The notes under the pieces were generated by a model, which searched no databases, was not told the DNA's origin, and saw only the letters and a list, made by a program, of their open reading frames with translations. 64,000 nt of DNA from Symbiodinium natans. Its lineage: Eukaryota; Sar; Dinophyceae; Suessiales; Symbiodiniaceae. Location of the stretch: contig CAJNDS010002634.1 in NCBI GenBank assembly GCA_905221605.1, forward strand, positions 1,635,077 through 1,699,076. The letters run 5' to 3'. Below, in pieces: positions 1 to 8,090 of this stretch. A program made the position numbers and the translations under genes. Every line of letters starts with the position of its first letter. Position 1 is the stretch's first letter.

Positions 1-230
1 TGGCCCGGCAGGCAAGCAGCGTCCTCCCACTTACAGACTTGTGAAGCATCTTCAATGGGAACCAAAGGAACCCAAAACTTGGGTTCAGAATATACACTCT
101 ACTACGAGAATTCCTACCCGATGAAGGAATATAAACCATAAACCCTATCAGTGTTCATTCGGTCTTCAGGGTTGGTGTAGCCTCCTCAGCTCCCATGTTA
201 GCCAGTTTTTGAAAGTCAACAAACAGTACG

Positions 231-303
231 TAGTAGGGACTACAGTACCCCCCGATTATCATCCCTCTGAAGGACAGTTAGTAAAAGCGGGGAGCATCCC
301 AAG
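231..303. mobile_element. family C short inverted-repeat element (partial)
   Basis: The core AGGGACTACAGTACCCCCC, a CATCCCTC-type middle and the right end GGGGAGCATCCCAAG match the copies near 25045, 48206 and 58405. The left end is not clear. Non-autonomous, with no coding capacity. Confidence 0.5.
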
Positions 304-599
304 GCATGCAGTGTTGAAGCCAAGGTACCCTGAAAGCAGCCGAGAAGGGCCCAGCACCATTGATCCTAAGCCCTAAACCCTAAGACCTAAACCCTAGGCC
401 CTAGACCCTAAACCCTAAACCCAAGGCAAGATTATGTTCCCTATTTTCTGTGGTCGGTGCCTCTGGAAGTTACGGAAGTTGCTTCTCATGTAATTTGGCA
501 AGCTCACATAGTGTCGGTGTCACAAGCCCACAAGGCTTCCGGCATCATCAGCTGCGTGAAGCCCTGAGAGCGCAGAAATGTAGACCTCGCACAGGGTTT

Positions 600-942
600 A
601 GGGTGTAGGTTTTGGGGTTTAGGTTTTAGGGCGTCGGGTTTAGGGTTTAGGGTTTAGAGATCTGCTATCTTAGGGTCTAGGATTTAGGGTTTAGGGTTTA
701 GGCCTGGAGGCACTTGAGGGAGATCTCATTCAAAAGGGGTTTAGGGTTTAGGGTTTAGGGTTAAGGGTTTAGGGTTTAGGGTTTAGGGTTTAGGGTCGTG
801 GGGGATGCTTGGACCTGAAGGGCCCACAGGGTTTGGCCCGCAGGGTTGGGCGCGCTCGCGGGGGCTACGCCAGTGGGTTTAGGGTTTAGGGTTTAGGGTT
901 TAGGGTTTAGGGTTTAGGGTTTAGGGTTTAGGGTTTAGGGTG
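600..942 (+). repeat. TTTAGGG telomeric-type tracts
   Basis: Three runs of TTTAGGG in G-rich orientation on the plus strand, interrupted by short unique segments. Single variant units (TTTAGAG, TTAAGGG) are mixed in. Too internal and too interrupted to be a terminal telomere. Confidence 0.9.
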
Positions 943-1062
943 TTCAGGTTTGAGGAGAGAGCTGCCCAAGACTTCATTCTCCCACAAACAATTCTGGCCC
1001 GGCATGATCTCGGGGAGCACAGGGAAGCCACCAGGGAGTTGGGATCTTTCGGTTCGAAAGCT

Positions 1063-1155
1063 TTAGGATGCTCGCCTGGAGTTTAGGGTTTAGGGTTTAG
1101 GGTTTAGGGTTTAGGGTTTAGGGTTTAGGGTTTAGGGTTAGGATGCTCGCCTGGA
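1063..1155. repeat. telomeric tract flanked by 18-bp direct repeats
   Basis: TTAGGATGCTCGCCTGGA occurs at 1063-1080 and again at 1138-1155. Between them lie about eight TTTAGGG units. The outer flanks differ. This looks like insertion of telomeric units at a staggered break with duplication of the target. Confidence 0.8.
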
Positions 1156-1224
1156 AAGGTGCGTGATGCAGTGGGGTGCCCAGCTTTTCTCAGCTTCAGC
1201 CCAAAGTTGGAAGTCTTTGGAGTT

Positions 1225-1600
1225 TTAGGGTTTAGGGTTTAGGGCTGAGCTCTCGCCTCCGTGTGAGGTCCGGAACGAAGGTTGGCTGGCGTTGTGGTCC
1301 GCCTCTGAGCTTTTGGGTTTATAAGGCCTGGTGTTTGGGTGGGATCCTGGGTTCATGGGTCGTTCTGCTTCTGCTTCATCCAGTCGCATGAGGGTCTGAA
1401 ACCAATCCATGCTCCGCCGCTGCTTCTTGCAGATGTAAGGGGCCTTGTGGACAAGACGTGCAGGCTTTCAAAAAGGGGGCCGCAGGACGGATCAAGCCCC
1501 AGTATAGTTTGCGCCACGGGCAAAAGAACCCAGATCACTTGTCCCGATGTCCCTCCGCCTGCCATGGCATCCTTTCCATCTGGGAGATATCTTGATCACC
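1225..1600. other. unassigned sequence before the glycosyltransferase
   Basis: A frame is open from 1339 to 1689, but it runs into the first intron element of the next gene and has no recognisable domain. The stretch is probably 5' untranslated or intronic. An in-frame extension upstream of ATG 1601 cannot be excluded, because the frame remains open for at least 45 bases before it. Confidence 0.35.
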
Positions 1601-3704
1601 ATGCCAGGCCTCTGCCTGCTAGGTGTGTCTTGGTAGCCCAGTGGTACCCTTTGCCCCTTTTTTTTCTTTGGTTCCCGGTTCCCTTATAAACGCGGCTTTA
1701 GGGTTTAGGGTTTAGGGTTTATAGGGTTTAGGGTTCAGGTTGCCATTATTACAGGATGTTAGCTGGGTTACCAAGGTGGTGCACTGCGCCACCGTGTTCT
1801 TTGAGATGGCCATTGTTGAGGCTATGTCGGCGGCTGGTCATTTCAAGGAGACCCTCTCCCCTTTGATCCTCGTTTTCTCCGCCAGCGTTGTGACAGTGTT
1901 TTGGTAGCCCAGTGGTACTTTTTTTTCAAGGTTCCCTTACAAAGTCATCAACCCCAAAAAGAGTACCCTCACTGCAATATGAACATGGTTCCTGCGCTGC
2001 GAAGGTGTTCTACACTTTGCCTGCGGTCCTGTTCGTTGCCTTTGTCTACTTCGGCGATGTCACAAAGCCATGCTTGATGGCTGCTTGTGGCGCCGTTCTT
2101 GCATGCAAAATGGCATCAGAGCTTGCCAGTACGAGCCCGCTTGCCAAGCACCTGAAGTGGACTGTGGCGCCCATGCTCTTCTGTGCAATTTCGTTGTGTG
2201 ATGTATGGCGGTTTTGCTGTTGTGCTGTCATTCTGCTCTCGATGAAGTTCGGCTTGGCGAAACTCAGCAAAAACTTCAAGTCCCCACAACCTGCACCAGG
2301 TGATCCTCTCCGCATTTTGTGCATCGGAGACAGCTTTTATCCCTACATGGATGGTGTACAAACATTCACCACCAACACGATTCAGCAGTTGAAGAAGATG
2401 GGGCATGACGTGCACGTCTTCACTTCCGTGGCCGGACCCGACAAGTTGTTTGACGTGGATGTGACGCGTGGAGCTGGCATGAGTGGTAACTATCCAGGTT
2501 GGGTGGTTGTCAAAATCATGGTTGCCTTTTTGGGTCCCTATTTTAATACGGCACCGAATATTTTTGGGTACCCCAAAAGGGAGCATAATTTTGACAGCCA
2601 CCCAGGTCATTCACTTACATTGCCAAGCCCCGCTTTGTTTCGAGCATTGACCTTTCGACCGCACTTGGTCCATTTGTTCGACACTTGTCCCATTGCGTTG
2701 CTCACAAGCTTCGTGCTATGGCTGTTGGATATCCCATATGTTTGGTCTCATCACACTCGCATCGACCACTACGTCCAGTTCTTGCCTCAGCCAGGACCGC
2801 TGATTGGAATAGCAGTACTCCGAGCGTTTGGCACCTTCATGTGCAACTTATGCAGCACGCACATGATGGTGGATGATGCCATGAGGAAGGAGACCCCCTG
2901 GCTACAGGGTGTCGATGATGATTGCAAGTTCTTCTGGAAGTCAGGTTGTGATGTCAATAATTTTACTCCTGAAGCGCGGTCGGCAGCAACACGAGAGTGG
3001 ATCAGTGGTGGACGACCGGATCTACCTGTCATTGCGTTTGTCGGGCGCATGGCGTACGAGAAGAACATCAAGTTGCTTCCAGATTTGATCCTTGGTAGCC
3101 CAGTGGCACCCTTTTTCCCCTTTTTGTTGGTTGTTAGGTTCCCTTATAAATTAGCCAACCCAAAAAGGGTGCCCTTACCCTAAACCCTAAACCCTAAACC
3201 AATATGGTTACTGGGGTACCAAGGATCAAAAAGTTTTCAGAGCATGGATTGGAGAACAAATGCCGCTGGGTGATCGTGGGGAGCGGCCCAGCGGATGATG
3301 ATATTCGGAGTCAGCTGGATGGCTTCGGCAACGTGGTCTTCACAGGTCGGCTGGGCAAGGAAGAGCTCGCGAAAGTCTACGCCTCCTCGGATATGCTGTT
3401 CAACCCTACAGTGACGGGAGGTTGCGACCTGGTTCTCTTAGAAGCACAAGCAGCAGGCTTGGCAGTCGTGGCACCCCGCTTGCCAGTCATCTCCATAGTT
3501 GTGGGTGACGGTGTTCGTGGGAAGTTGTACGAACCCTTGAACATGGAAGATGCAAAGAGGGCCGTGCTAGAGTGCATTGCTGACTTGGAGCGACTAAAAG
3601 CACCCACACGAGCTCATGCAGAAGCTGAGTTTGCGTGGGACCGTGTCATTGCAGATGCCGTGAAGATGTACCGGAAAGCACTCACGGCTCCAAGCCGGTA
3701 CTGA
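1601..3704 (+). CDS. membrane-anchored family-4 (GT-B) glycosyltransferase, five exons
   Basis: A retaining glycosyltransferase that would move a sugar from a nucleotide-sugar donor to an unknown acceptor. Proposed exons: 1601-1624, 1776-1895, 2005-2497, 2606-3086 and 3224-3704, giving 532 residues in one frame with stop TGA at 3702. The first 130 or so residues hold several hydrophobic segments, so the enzyme is probably membrane-bound. The N-terminal GT-B half follows (LRILCIGDSFYPYMDGVQTF, then the WSHHTRIDHY region). The donor-binding half has FVGRMAYEKN, VIVGSGP, FTGRLGKEEL and LLEAQAAGLAVVAP. The first Glu of the usual E-x7-E motif appears to be Gly (within TVTGGCDLVLLEA). Sulfolipid synthase SQD2 and mannosyltransferases share this fold, and the acceptor cannot be told. 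ATG 1601 was chosen because it follows ATCACC and leads in frame into exon 2. All four introns are inverted-repeat elements. Confidence 0.85.
1629..1775 (+). mobile_element. family A introner, intron 1 of the glycosyltransferase
   Basis: Left end CTTGGTAGCCCAGTGGTACC, right end GGGTTACCAAG, giving imperfect terminal inverted repeats. Target bases are GTGT (1625-1628) on the left and GTGG (1776-1779) on the right. The intron is best read as 1625-1775, GT...AG, 151 bases. A short TTTAGGG tract (about 1698-1735) lies inside. Removing it joins GGT to GTG in frame. Confidence 0.75.
1900..2004 (+). mobile_element. family A introner, intron 2 of the glycosyltransferase
   Basis: A diverged copy: left end TTTGGTAGCCCAGTGGTAC, right end ATGGTTCCTGCGCTGCGAAG. 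Perfect 4-bp target duplication GTGT (1896-1899 and 2005-2008). Intron 1896-2004, GT...AG, 109 bases. Exons join as ACA|GTG TTC TAC, keeping the frame. It holds no telomeric units, unlike the other family A copies in this gene. Confidence 0.8.
2498..2605 (+). mobile_element. family J inverted-repeat intron in the glycosyltransferase
   Basis: GGGTGGTTGTCAAAATCATG near the left end is inverted as CATAATTTTGACAGCCACCC near the right end. Boundaries CCAG|GTTGGG and CACCCAG|GTCATT give a GT...AG intron of 108 bases. Because 108 is divisible by three and the frame is open, it looks like coding sequence, but it inserts 36 residues unlike any glycosyltransferase segment. Removal gives NYPGHSLTLPSPALF, which fits the family. 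Confidence 0.75.
3091..3223 (+). mobile_element. family A introner, intron 4 of the glycosyltransferase, GA-AG ends
   Basis: Left end CTTGGTAGCCCAGTGGCACC, right end ATGGTTACTGGGGTACCAAG. Perfect target duplication GATC (3087-3090 and 3224-3227). No GT donor restores the frame. Intron 3087-3223, GA...AG, 137 bases, joins TT|G ATC AAA AAG and restores LLPDLIKKFSEHG, the expected glycosyltransferase order. Three CCCTAAA units sit inside near the right end (3178-3200). Confidence 0.85.
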
Positions 3705-3819
3705 AGAGTTGCCTGTTTTGCCATTCTTTTGCTTTCAGGGCACATTTGGTGGCCCTGAAACAGCGGGGATCCAATGCCAGGCTCACCTGAGTTGCAGGAG
3801 CTTGCGAGGATTTTGGCTG
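3705..3819. other. 3' flank of the glycosyltransferase
   Basis: Unique sequence directly after the stop codon, with no AATAAA-type signal and no further open frame. Probably 3' untranslated region. Confidence 0.4.
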
Positions 3820-4065
3820 TAGACTCCGTCTAGATCTTTTCAAGGTTACGATAGTTTCACACGCAAGTTTTTGCGCCAGTGGCTTTGAAGAAAGCCTCTA
3901 ATTAGACTTCGCCTAGTACTTTCAAGATTGCGATAGTTTCACTCACAAGTGTTGCACCAGTGGCTTTGAAGAAAGCCTCTAATTAGACTTCGCCTAATAC
4001 TTTCAAGATTGCGATAGTTTCACTCACAAGTTGTGCGCCAGTGGCTTTGAAGAAAGCCGCTGATC
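3820..4065. repeat. tandem repeat, about 81-bp period, three copies
   Basis: Copies begin with TTCAAG at about 3840, 3921 and 4002, and share GCGATAGTTTCACTCACAAG and CAGTGGCTTTGAAGAAAGCC. Copies 2 and 3 are nearly identical and copy 1 is more diverged. The repeat starts just after the glycosyltransferase 3' end. Confidence 0.9.
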
Positions 4066-4654
4066 ACTTCGATATCATTCTGTGATCCGACGTGTCACCT
4101 GACGAGATAACCGCACCGTCTCATTATGCAGCCAGAGTGCTGCAATGTGGTGTGTGTGTGTGTGTGTGTACCTGGCTGGCTGCTCAGAGTTGCTGGTGGC
4201 AAAAGAGTGCAGAATCTGGGCCAGCCCAAGGTGGCACCCAGCAGCCCTTAGCCCTAAAATCCGATAGCCCCGGCCCCACGTTCTCCTTGCGCCAAGGAAA
4301 GGCTTCTTCCCAAACTGGGCACGCCTGGGGCCCGGGCCTCAGTCCTCCACACACTTGGGGCATCCTCAGCCGAAGGTCAGACGCTTATAGGTTCCTAAAC
4401 CCTAAACCCTAAACCCTAAACCCTAAACCCTAAACCCTAAACCCTAAACCCCCAAAAGATCCAGAGGTGGATAGAAGCTGCGGAAGCTTAACAATCAGTG
4501 TGCAGGGCGGGCTGAGGGTTCTTGCACGAGGCATGGGCACGAAGTGTTCAGTGTTCAGGGTTGAGGGTTTAGGGTGTAGGGTTCCGGCTGAAGCCTTCTT
4601 TGCTTGTGAAACTCTTACAATCAGGGAGCGTCTTCTGCTCTGGAGCTATCCGAC
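4066..4654. other. non-coding stretch with (GT)n and CCCTAAA tract
   Basis: Holds a short GT dinucleotide run at about 4150-4168 and a CCCTAAA tract at 4395-4453. Open frames here overlap the tract and read as repeat translation. No gene recognised. Confidence 0.6.
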
Positions 4655-5074
4655 ATGGCATGGCCAGCTACACCTTTCAGCAGAGCAGGGGGTAAGGAGG
4701 AGGCCGCGAGGAACGAATCGATGGAAAGTATAAGGTCTGTTCTCGCAAGATGTGTGCAGGCCTTTTGCAGCAGGAAGAAGTACGCTTCAGCAGGCATCCT
4801 AGAAATAGCCCGAGGAAGCCCGAACCCTGACCCCACCGCCGTCCCCCAGTCAGCCTCAACCTTGCATTCTGTAGACGAGGTTCATGGTGGTCATTCGCCA
4901 TTTATAACTGTACTTATAACTGTACCTGCAAACATATTAGGGCACTTAAGGGGGGGTGGCTTACGATTGGTCAGTATGTACCATGAAACCTCCAAGTACC
5001 CCAATATTCGCTTTAGCTGCCTGTTGGAGCATGACAACGGCTGCTCAGAAGTCAGGAGAATGTTGTGGGCCTAG
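4655..5074 (+). CDS. small unassigned protein, possibly two exons
   Basis: ATG 4655 opens a frame (MAWPATPFSRAGGKEEAARN...) that ends at TAG 5072. A family E inverted-repeat element lies inside. Removing 4871-4996 as a GT...AG intron (126 bases) joins TLHS to YPNIRFSCLL in frame and gives about 97 residues. The frame is also open through the element, so splicing is inferred from the element, not forced by a stop. Residues 10-45 are charged and plausibly helical. No family recognised. Confidence 0.4.
   Translation: MAWPATPFSRAGGKEEAARNESMESIRSVLARCVQAFCSRKKYASAGILEIARGSPNPDPTAVPQSASTLHSVDEVHGGHSPFITVLITVPANILGHLRGGGLRLVSMYHETSKYPNIRFSCLLEHDNGCSEVRRMLWA
4873..4996. mobile_element. family E inverted-repeat element
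   Basis: Left end ACGAGGTTCATGGT and right end ACCATGAAACCTCCAAG are inverted repeats. They match the copies at 20670 and 20936. The AAG right end gives a splice acceptor, as in families A and B. No clear target duplication. Confidence 0.65.
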
Positions 5075-5194
5075 TGTAGGCAACCTAGGCAACCCCGAAA
5101 CCAAAGCTTAAAGCCCAAACCAGGGAAGCCGTTCAACCCTGAGAGCCCTAACCCTAAACCCTAAACCCTAAACCCTAAACCCTAAACCCTAAAC
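5075..5194. repeat. CCCTAAA tract
   Basis: Short unique DNA, then about seven CCCTAAA units (5147-5194), directly left of an exon-like island. Confidence 0.85.
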
Positions 5195-5290
5195 CGCGGG
5201 AGCCTTGAGGCCATGGCAGTTGACCTTCTGGGTCACGTACGAGCACTCCCGGTCAGCCCTAGGCGCGGGGACCTGCGGAACAGGAAGCTG
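5195..5290 (+). CDS. unassigned exon-like island
   Basis: A 96-base unique island between a CCCTAAA tract on the left and a long TTTAGGG tract on the right. One frame is open with ordinary composition (SLEAMAVDLLGHVRALPVSP). A GGGTTTAGGG donor-like junction follows. No family recognised. Confidence 0.3.
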
Positions 5291-5460
5291 GGTTTAGGGT
5301 TAGGGTTTAGGGTTTAGGGTTTAGGGTTTAGGGTTTAGGGTTTAGGGTTTAGGGTTTAGGGTTTAGGGTTTAGGGTTTAGGGTTTAGGGTTTAGGGTTAG
5401 GGTTTAGGGTTTAGGGTTTAGGGTTTAGGGTTTAGGGTTTAGGGTTTAGGGTTTAGGGTG
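5291..5460 (+). repeat. long TTTAGGG tract
   Basis: About 24 nearly perfect TTTAGGG units with two TTAGGG variants, one of the longest uninterrupted tracts in the window. It runs directly into a family A element. Confidence 0.95.
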
Positions 5461-5468
5461 TTTTGTAA

Positions 5469-5576
5469 CTTCATAGGCCAGTGTTGCCCTTTTGGGGTTC
5501 TAGGTTCCCTTTCATAAGTAAACCACCCCCCAAAATAAGGGTTCCCTTGTTGTAATGTAGTTGCTGAGCTACCAAG
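5469..5576 (+). mobile_element. family A element, diverged copy
   Basis: Left end CTTCATAGGCCAGTGTTGCCC, right end GTAGTTGCTGAGCTACCAAG, and the internal GGTTCCCTTTCATAAGTAAACC block. Flanking tetramers are GTAA (5465-5468) and ATAA (5577-5580). An intron 5465-5576 would be GT...AG. No flanking exon is recognised. Confidence 0.65.
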
Positions 5577-5756
5577 ATAAAGGAGCTTCGGGGATTAGGG
5601 CTTAGGGCTGAGGGCTGAGGGCTTAGGGCTTAGGGCTTAGGGCTTAGGGCTTAGAGACTGTCATGCCAGCTAGGATTGCGAGTGTGCATGTCGCTATATC
5701 CTGCATCCCCAACCACCTCAGGAACCAAGCGTACTCCCGCAACCCAACCCCTTAGC

Positions 5757-5839
5757 CCCAAAGGGCCCATATGCTTTTAGGGGAACCCCTTTAAGGCAGG
5801 CCCAAGTATATCCTATATATGTACATGGACCCCTTAGGG
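5757..5839. mobile_element. family D inverted-repeat element
   Basis: Left CCCAAAGGGCCCATATGC, an internal GGCCCAAGTATATCCTATAT block, and right GTACATGGACCCCTTAGGGG. The ends are inverted repeats. Related copies at 14169 and 47916. Confidence 0.65.
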
Positions 5840-6704
5840 GACCTTATTGAGATGACAAAGCAAAGCCACAACCCACACAATCCAGGCTACGGGGGCTTCT
5901 GAGCTGAGTGAGCCCGGTTGGACTGGGACGCTGGAACAAGAGCGAGTCATCCGTCATGCGTCAGCTTTCGCAAGGCTTCAAGCCCCCTGGCTACCCTATC
6001 TAGCAGGGCCGATATCGAAATCTGTACCCAAAGATGTTAGGGACACTTTCCATTGTCCTGCAGCTTAGTGCAACTCATGCGTTGCAATCCTTAAGCCTGC
6101 AACAGCCCAGCGCCCCACCACCTCTGTTTGCATGTCGTGCCGGCTGCCAAACTCAAGTTCGCACATCGTCGCTTCAGCGCCTCAAGGTGGGGTATAGCAG
6201 AAGGACACACCGAATGGAAGAAGGCACGCAGTAGAGCTGGAGAGCCCCATGTCCTTGCAGCCTCGCATATCCGGTGTCTGGTTTCATGATGCAGTTTGGC
6301 TGCTTAGCTCATGGCGGCTGCGCAGAAGCAGCTTGTCCAACATGGGAACGGGCTACCAGTCTGCCGCATAAGTCCAGTACAGCAATTCTGCTAGTGATGC
6401 CTCACCCTAAACCCCGAAACCCGAAACCCTAAACCCTAAACCCTAAACCCTAGGCCCTAAACCCTACCAAGAACAGCCACCCGGAGTGCTCTTATAATTA
6501 GTCTCAGAGCATTCCGGGTCGTTGTACTTGCCGTGGTGGTAATGGGACTCCAAGCTGTAAAGTGATTTTCTTGGCATGCTGATTTGTGTTGCATGCTTCC
6601 CGCGATTCTCGATTTTGCAGGTTCCCCCCATCTTGAGGAATCAATACAAGTCAGTGCTTTAAGAGAAGCTCCTCAAGTACATCTATGCCGTATATATATA
6701 TATA

Positions 6705-6741
<37 letters not shown>

Positions 6742-7079
6742 CCATATATATATATATATGTTTTTCATTCAGCCTGCCTATAGCGCCCTGTGTCCAGCAA
6801 TTTGCGCAGCCGTGCAACGAAATTCAGAAGCGGATCGTCATGGTACGGTCCATGGCAGCCTTGGGTGCATGCGTTGCAGTTCTCCTTTTGGGTCCTGTAG
6901 CTACGTCACAGGCTGGGGGCTCTAGACAGCTTAGTTCCCTTTTTGGGTGCCAGGGTTAGGGTTTAGGGTTTAGGGTTTAGGGTTTAGGGTTTAGGGTTTA
7001 GGGTTTAGGGTTTAGGATTTAGGGTTTAGGGTTTAGGGTTTAGGGTTTAGGGTTTAGGGTTTAGGGTTTAGGGTCAAGC
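5840..7079. other. mostly non-coding stretch
   Basis: Holds a degenerate CCCTAAA tract (about 6405-6465), a TA microsatellite (about 6690-6762) and a TTTAGGG tract of about 17 units (6955-7074). An ATG frame at 6034-6234 begins MLGTLSIVLQLSATHALQSL, which resembles a signal or transit peptide, and could end at a CTCAAG|GTGGGG donor. That is too little to call a gene. Confidence 0.45.
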
Positions 7080-7541
7080 TCGGCAGCATCCGGGTATAAT
7101 CTTCATAACGTGCAGCAGCTTGGCCCCCGGCAGGATCTGGCAGCCACGCTGGCGAAGGACGATGCCTGCGTGGCTCAGGAACACTGCAGCCTCCAGCTGC
7201 TTCAGTTTCGAGGCCATGGGGACAACTCAACTCCGGACAACGCGAGTATGTCGGAGAACTCGGGTAACTCGAGCTCGATGGGGATGGACTCAGAGTGTGT
7301 CAGCAGCCGCACCGGCCACGTCTCTTGGGTGGACGACAGCGCCGCGGCCGATGCTTCCAAGACAACTCAAAAGAAGCTTGGGCTGAGAAAGCTCGTGCAC
7401 CACCGATGGAAGCTCCACTCCTCGCAGGTGGCTCGCAACGATACCTGCGGCAAGGCTCACAAGGCCATGCTTGCAGGAGGGCAGCGAGACATCGAGCACC
7501 GGCTCTTGAACCGAACAACCTACATGATCCTTGGAAGCTGA
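7080..7541 (+). CDS. unassigned exon-like open frame
   Basis: After a TTTAGGG tract and a possible acceptor (ACGTGCAG), a frame is open for about 140 codons with serine, asparagine and charged residues (GDNSTPDNASMSENSGNSSS, then RDIEHRLLNRTTYMILGS). It ends at TGA 7539-7541, directly before a strong donor-like GTGAGT at 7542. No family recognised, and the phase to the next exon is unresolved. Confidence 0.4.
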   Translation, partial: SAASGYNLHNVQQLGPRQDLAATLAKDDACVAQEHCSLQLLQFRGHGDNSTPDNASMSENSGNSSSMGMDSECVSSRTGHVSWVDDSAAADASKTTQKKLGLRKLVHHRWKLHSSQVARNDTCGKAHKAMLAGGQRDIEHRLLNRTTYMILGS

Positions 7542-7676
7542 GTGAGTAGACTTTACACTTTTTGGAATACTATAATTCCCCTATAGAACTGAAAGTGTAA
7601 CCGTAAACCCTAAACCCTAAACCCTAAACCCTAAACCCTGGTGGGGGGGGGGGGGCTTCTGAACTCAGCAACTAAG

Positions 7677-8090
7677 GATCCAGAGGCTTCGCTTGCCGGG
7701 GTGTAACAGCAGCCAGGCGGTGAACGCGTCCTTCGAGCCAGGGCCCAACATGGTAAGTGGCCTCATCAACGCATCCAGAGCCTGTAGCTTGGTAGCCCAG
7801 TGGTACCCTTTACCCCTTTTGTTTGTTACTTAGGGTTTAGGGTTTAGGGTTTAGGGTTTGGGTTAGTAACCAACCCCAAAAAGGGTGCCCTTATTAGAAT
7901 ATGGTTACTGGGCTGCCGAGGCAGAGAGTCCTGGTCAAGCCGGGCCGGTCACGTTGCGAAGCAGTTCTTCATCAGAGTCGCTGGCCAGTGTGGGTGGGAG
8001 AAGCGTTCCTGCCAAGAGGAGCCAGACGTCCCTGGTGTCCGTTGTGAGGAGACGGTCATTTGCCCTGTCGTTGTCGAGTACCTGGGCTGA
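7677..8090 (+). CDS. unassigned gene 3' part, two exons around a family A introner
   Basis: Exon 7677-7783 follows an AACTAAG|G acceptor and reads IQRLRLPGCNSSQAVNASFE. Exon 7921-8090 reads HVAKQFFIRVAGQCGWEKRS and ends at TGA 8088. Removing 7784-7920 joins GCC T|GC AGA in frame. The last exon is cysteine-rich (about six Cys in 56 residues). A second frame in this exon (from 7921, serine-rich) is also open, so the frame choice rests on continuity with the upstream exon. No family recognised. Confidence 0.45.
7788..7920 (+). mobile_element. family A introner carrying a TTTAGGG tract
   Basis: Left end CTTGGTAGCCCAGTGGTACC, right end ATGGTTACTGGGCTGCCGAG. Target tetramers are GTAG (7784-7787) and GCAG (7921-7924). 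A TTTAGGG run (about 7831-7860) sits in the middle between GTTTGTTACT and AGTAACCAACC, which are themselves inverted repeats. The tract therefore occupies the loop of the predicted hairpin. Intron 7784-7920 is GT...AG. Confidence 0.75.

Larger units (their letters stand above)
1..1224. other. non-coding stretch with telomeric tracts
   Basis: No coding frame is recognised here. The stretch holds degenerate CCCTAAA units (about 361-425), TTTAGGG tracts (about 600-800, 876-942, 1081-1139) and one family C inverted-repeat element (about 231-303). The remaining unique DNA shows no motif I can name. It may be the intron or intergenic region upstream of the glycosyltransferase. Confidence 0.6.

Noticed and set aside
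600-1140. Chromosome end (true telomere)
   Set aside because: Tracts are short, interrupted, in both orientations and spread over the whole window with genes between.
1629-1775. A tRNA gene at the A-box-like GGTAGCCCAGTGGTA
   Set aside because: No cloverleaf can be formed, no anticodon arm, and the same bases are an inverted terminal repeat shared with other copies.
1912-3183. Single-exon glycosyltransferase starting at 1912
   Set aside because: The start lies inside the family A element (1900-2004), and the end runs into the element at 3091.
6690-6762. Open frames rich in Tyr-Ile over TA microsatellites (also 8158, 13435, 38327)
   Set aside because: They are translations of dinucleotide repeats with no domain.
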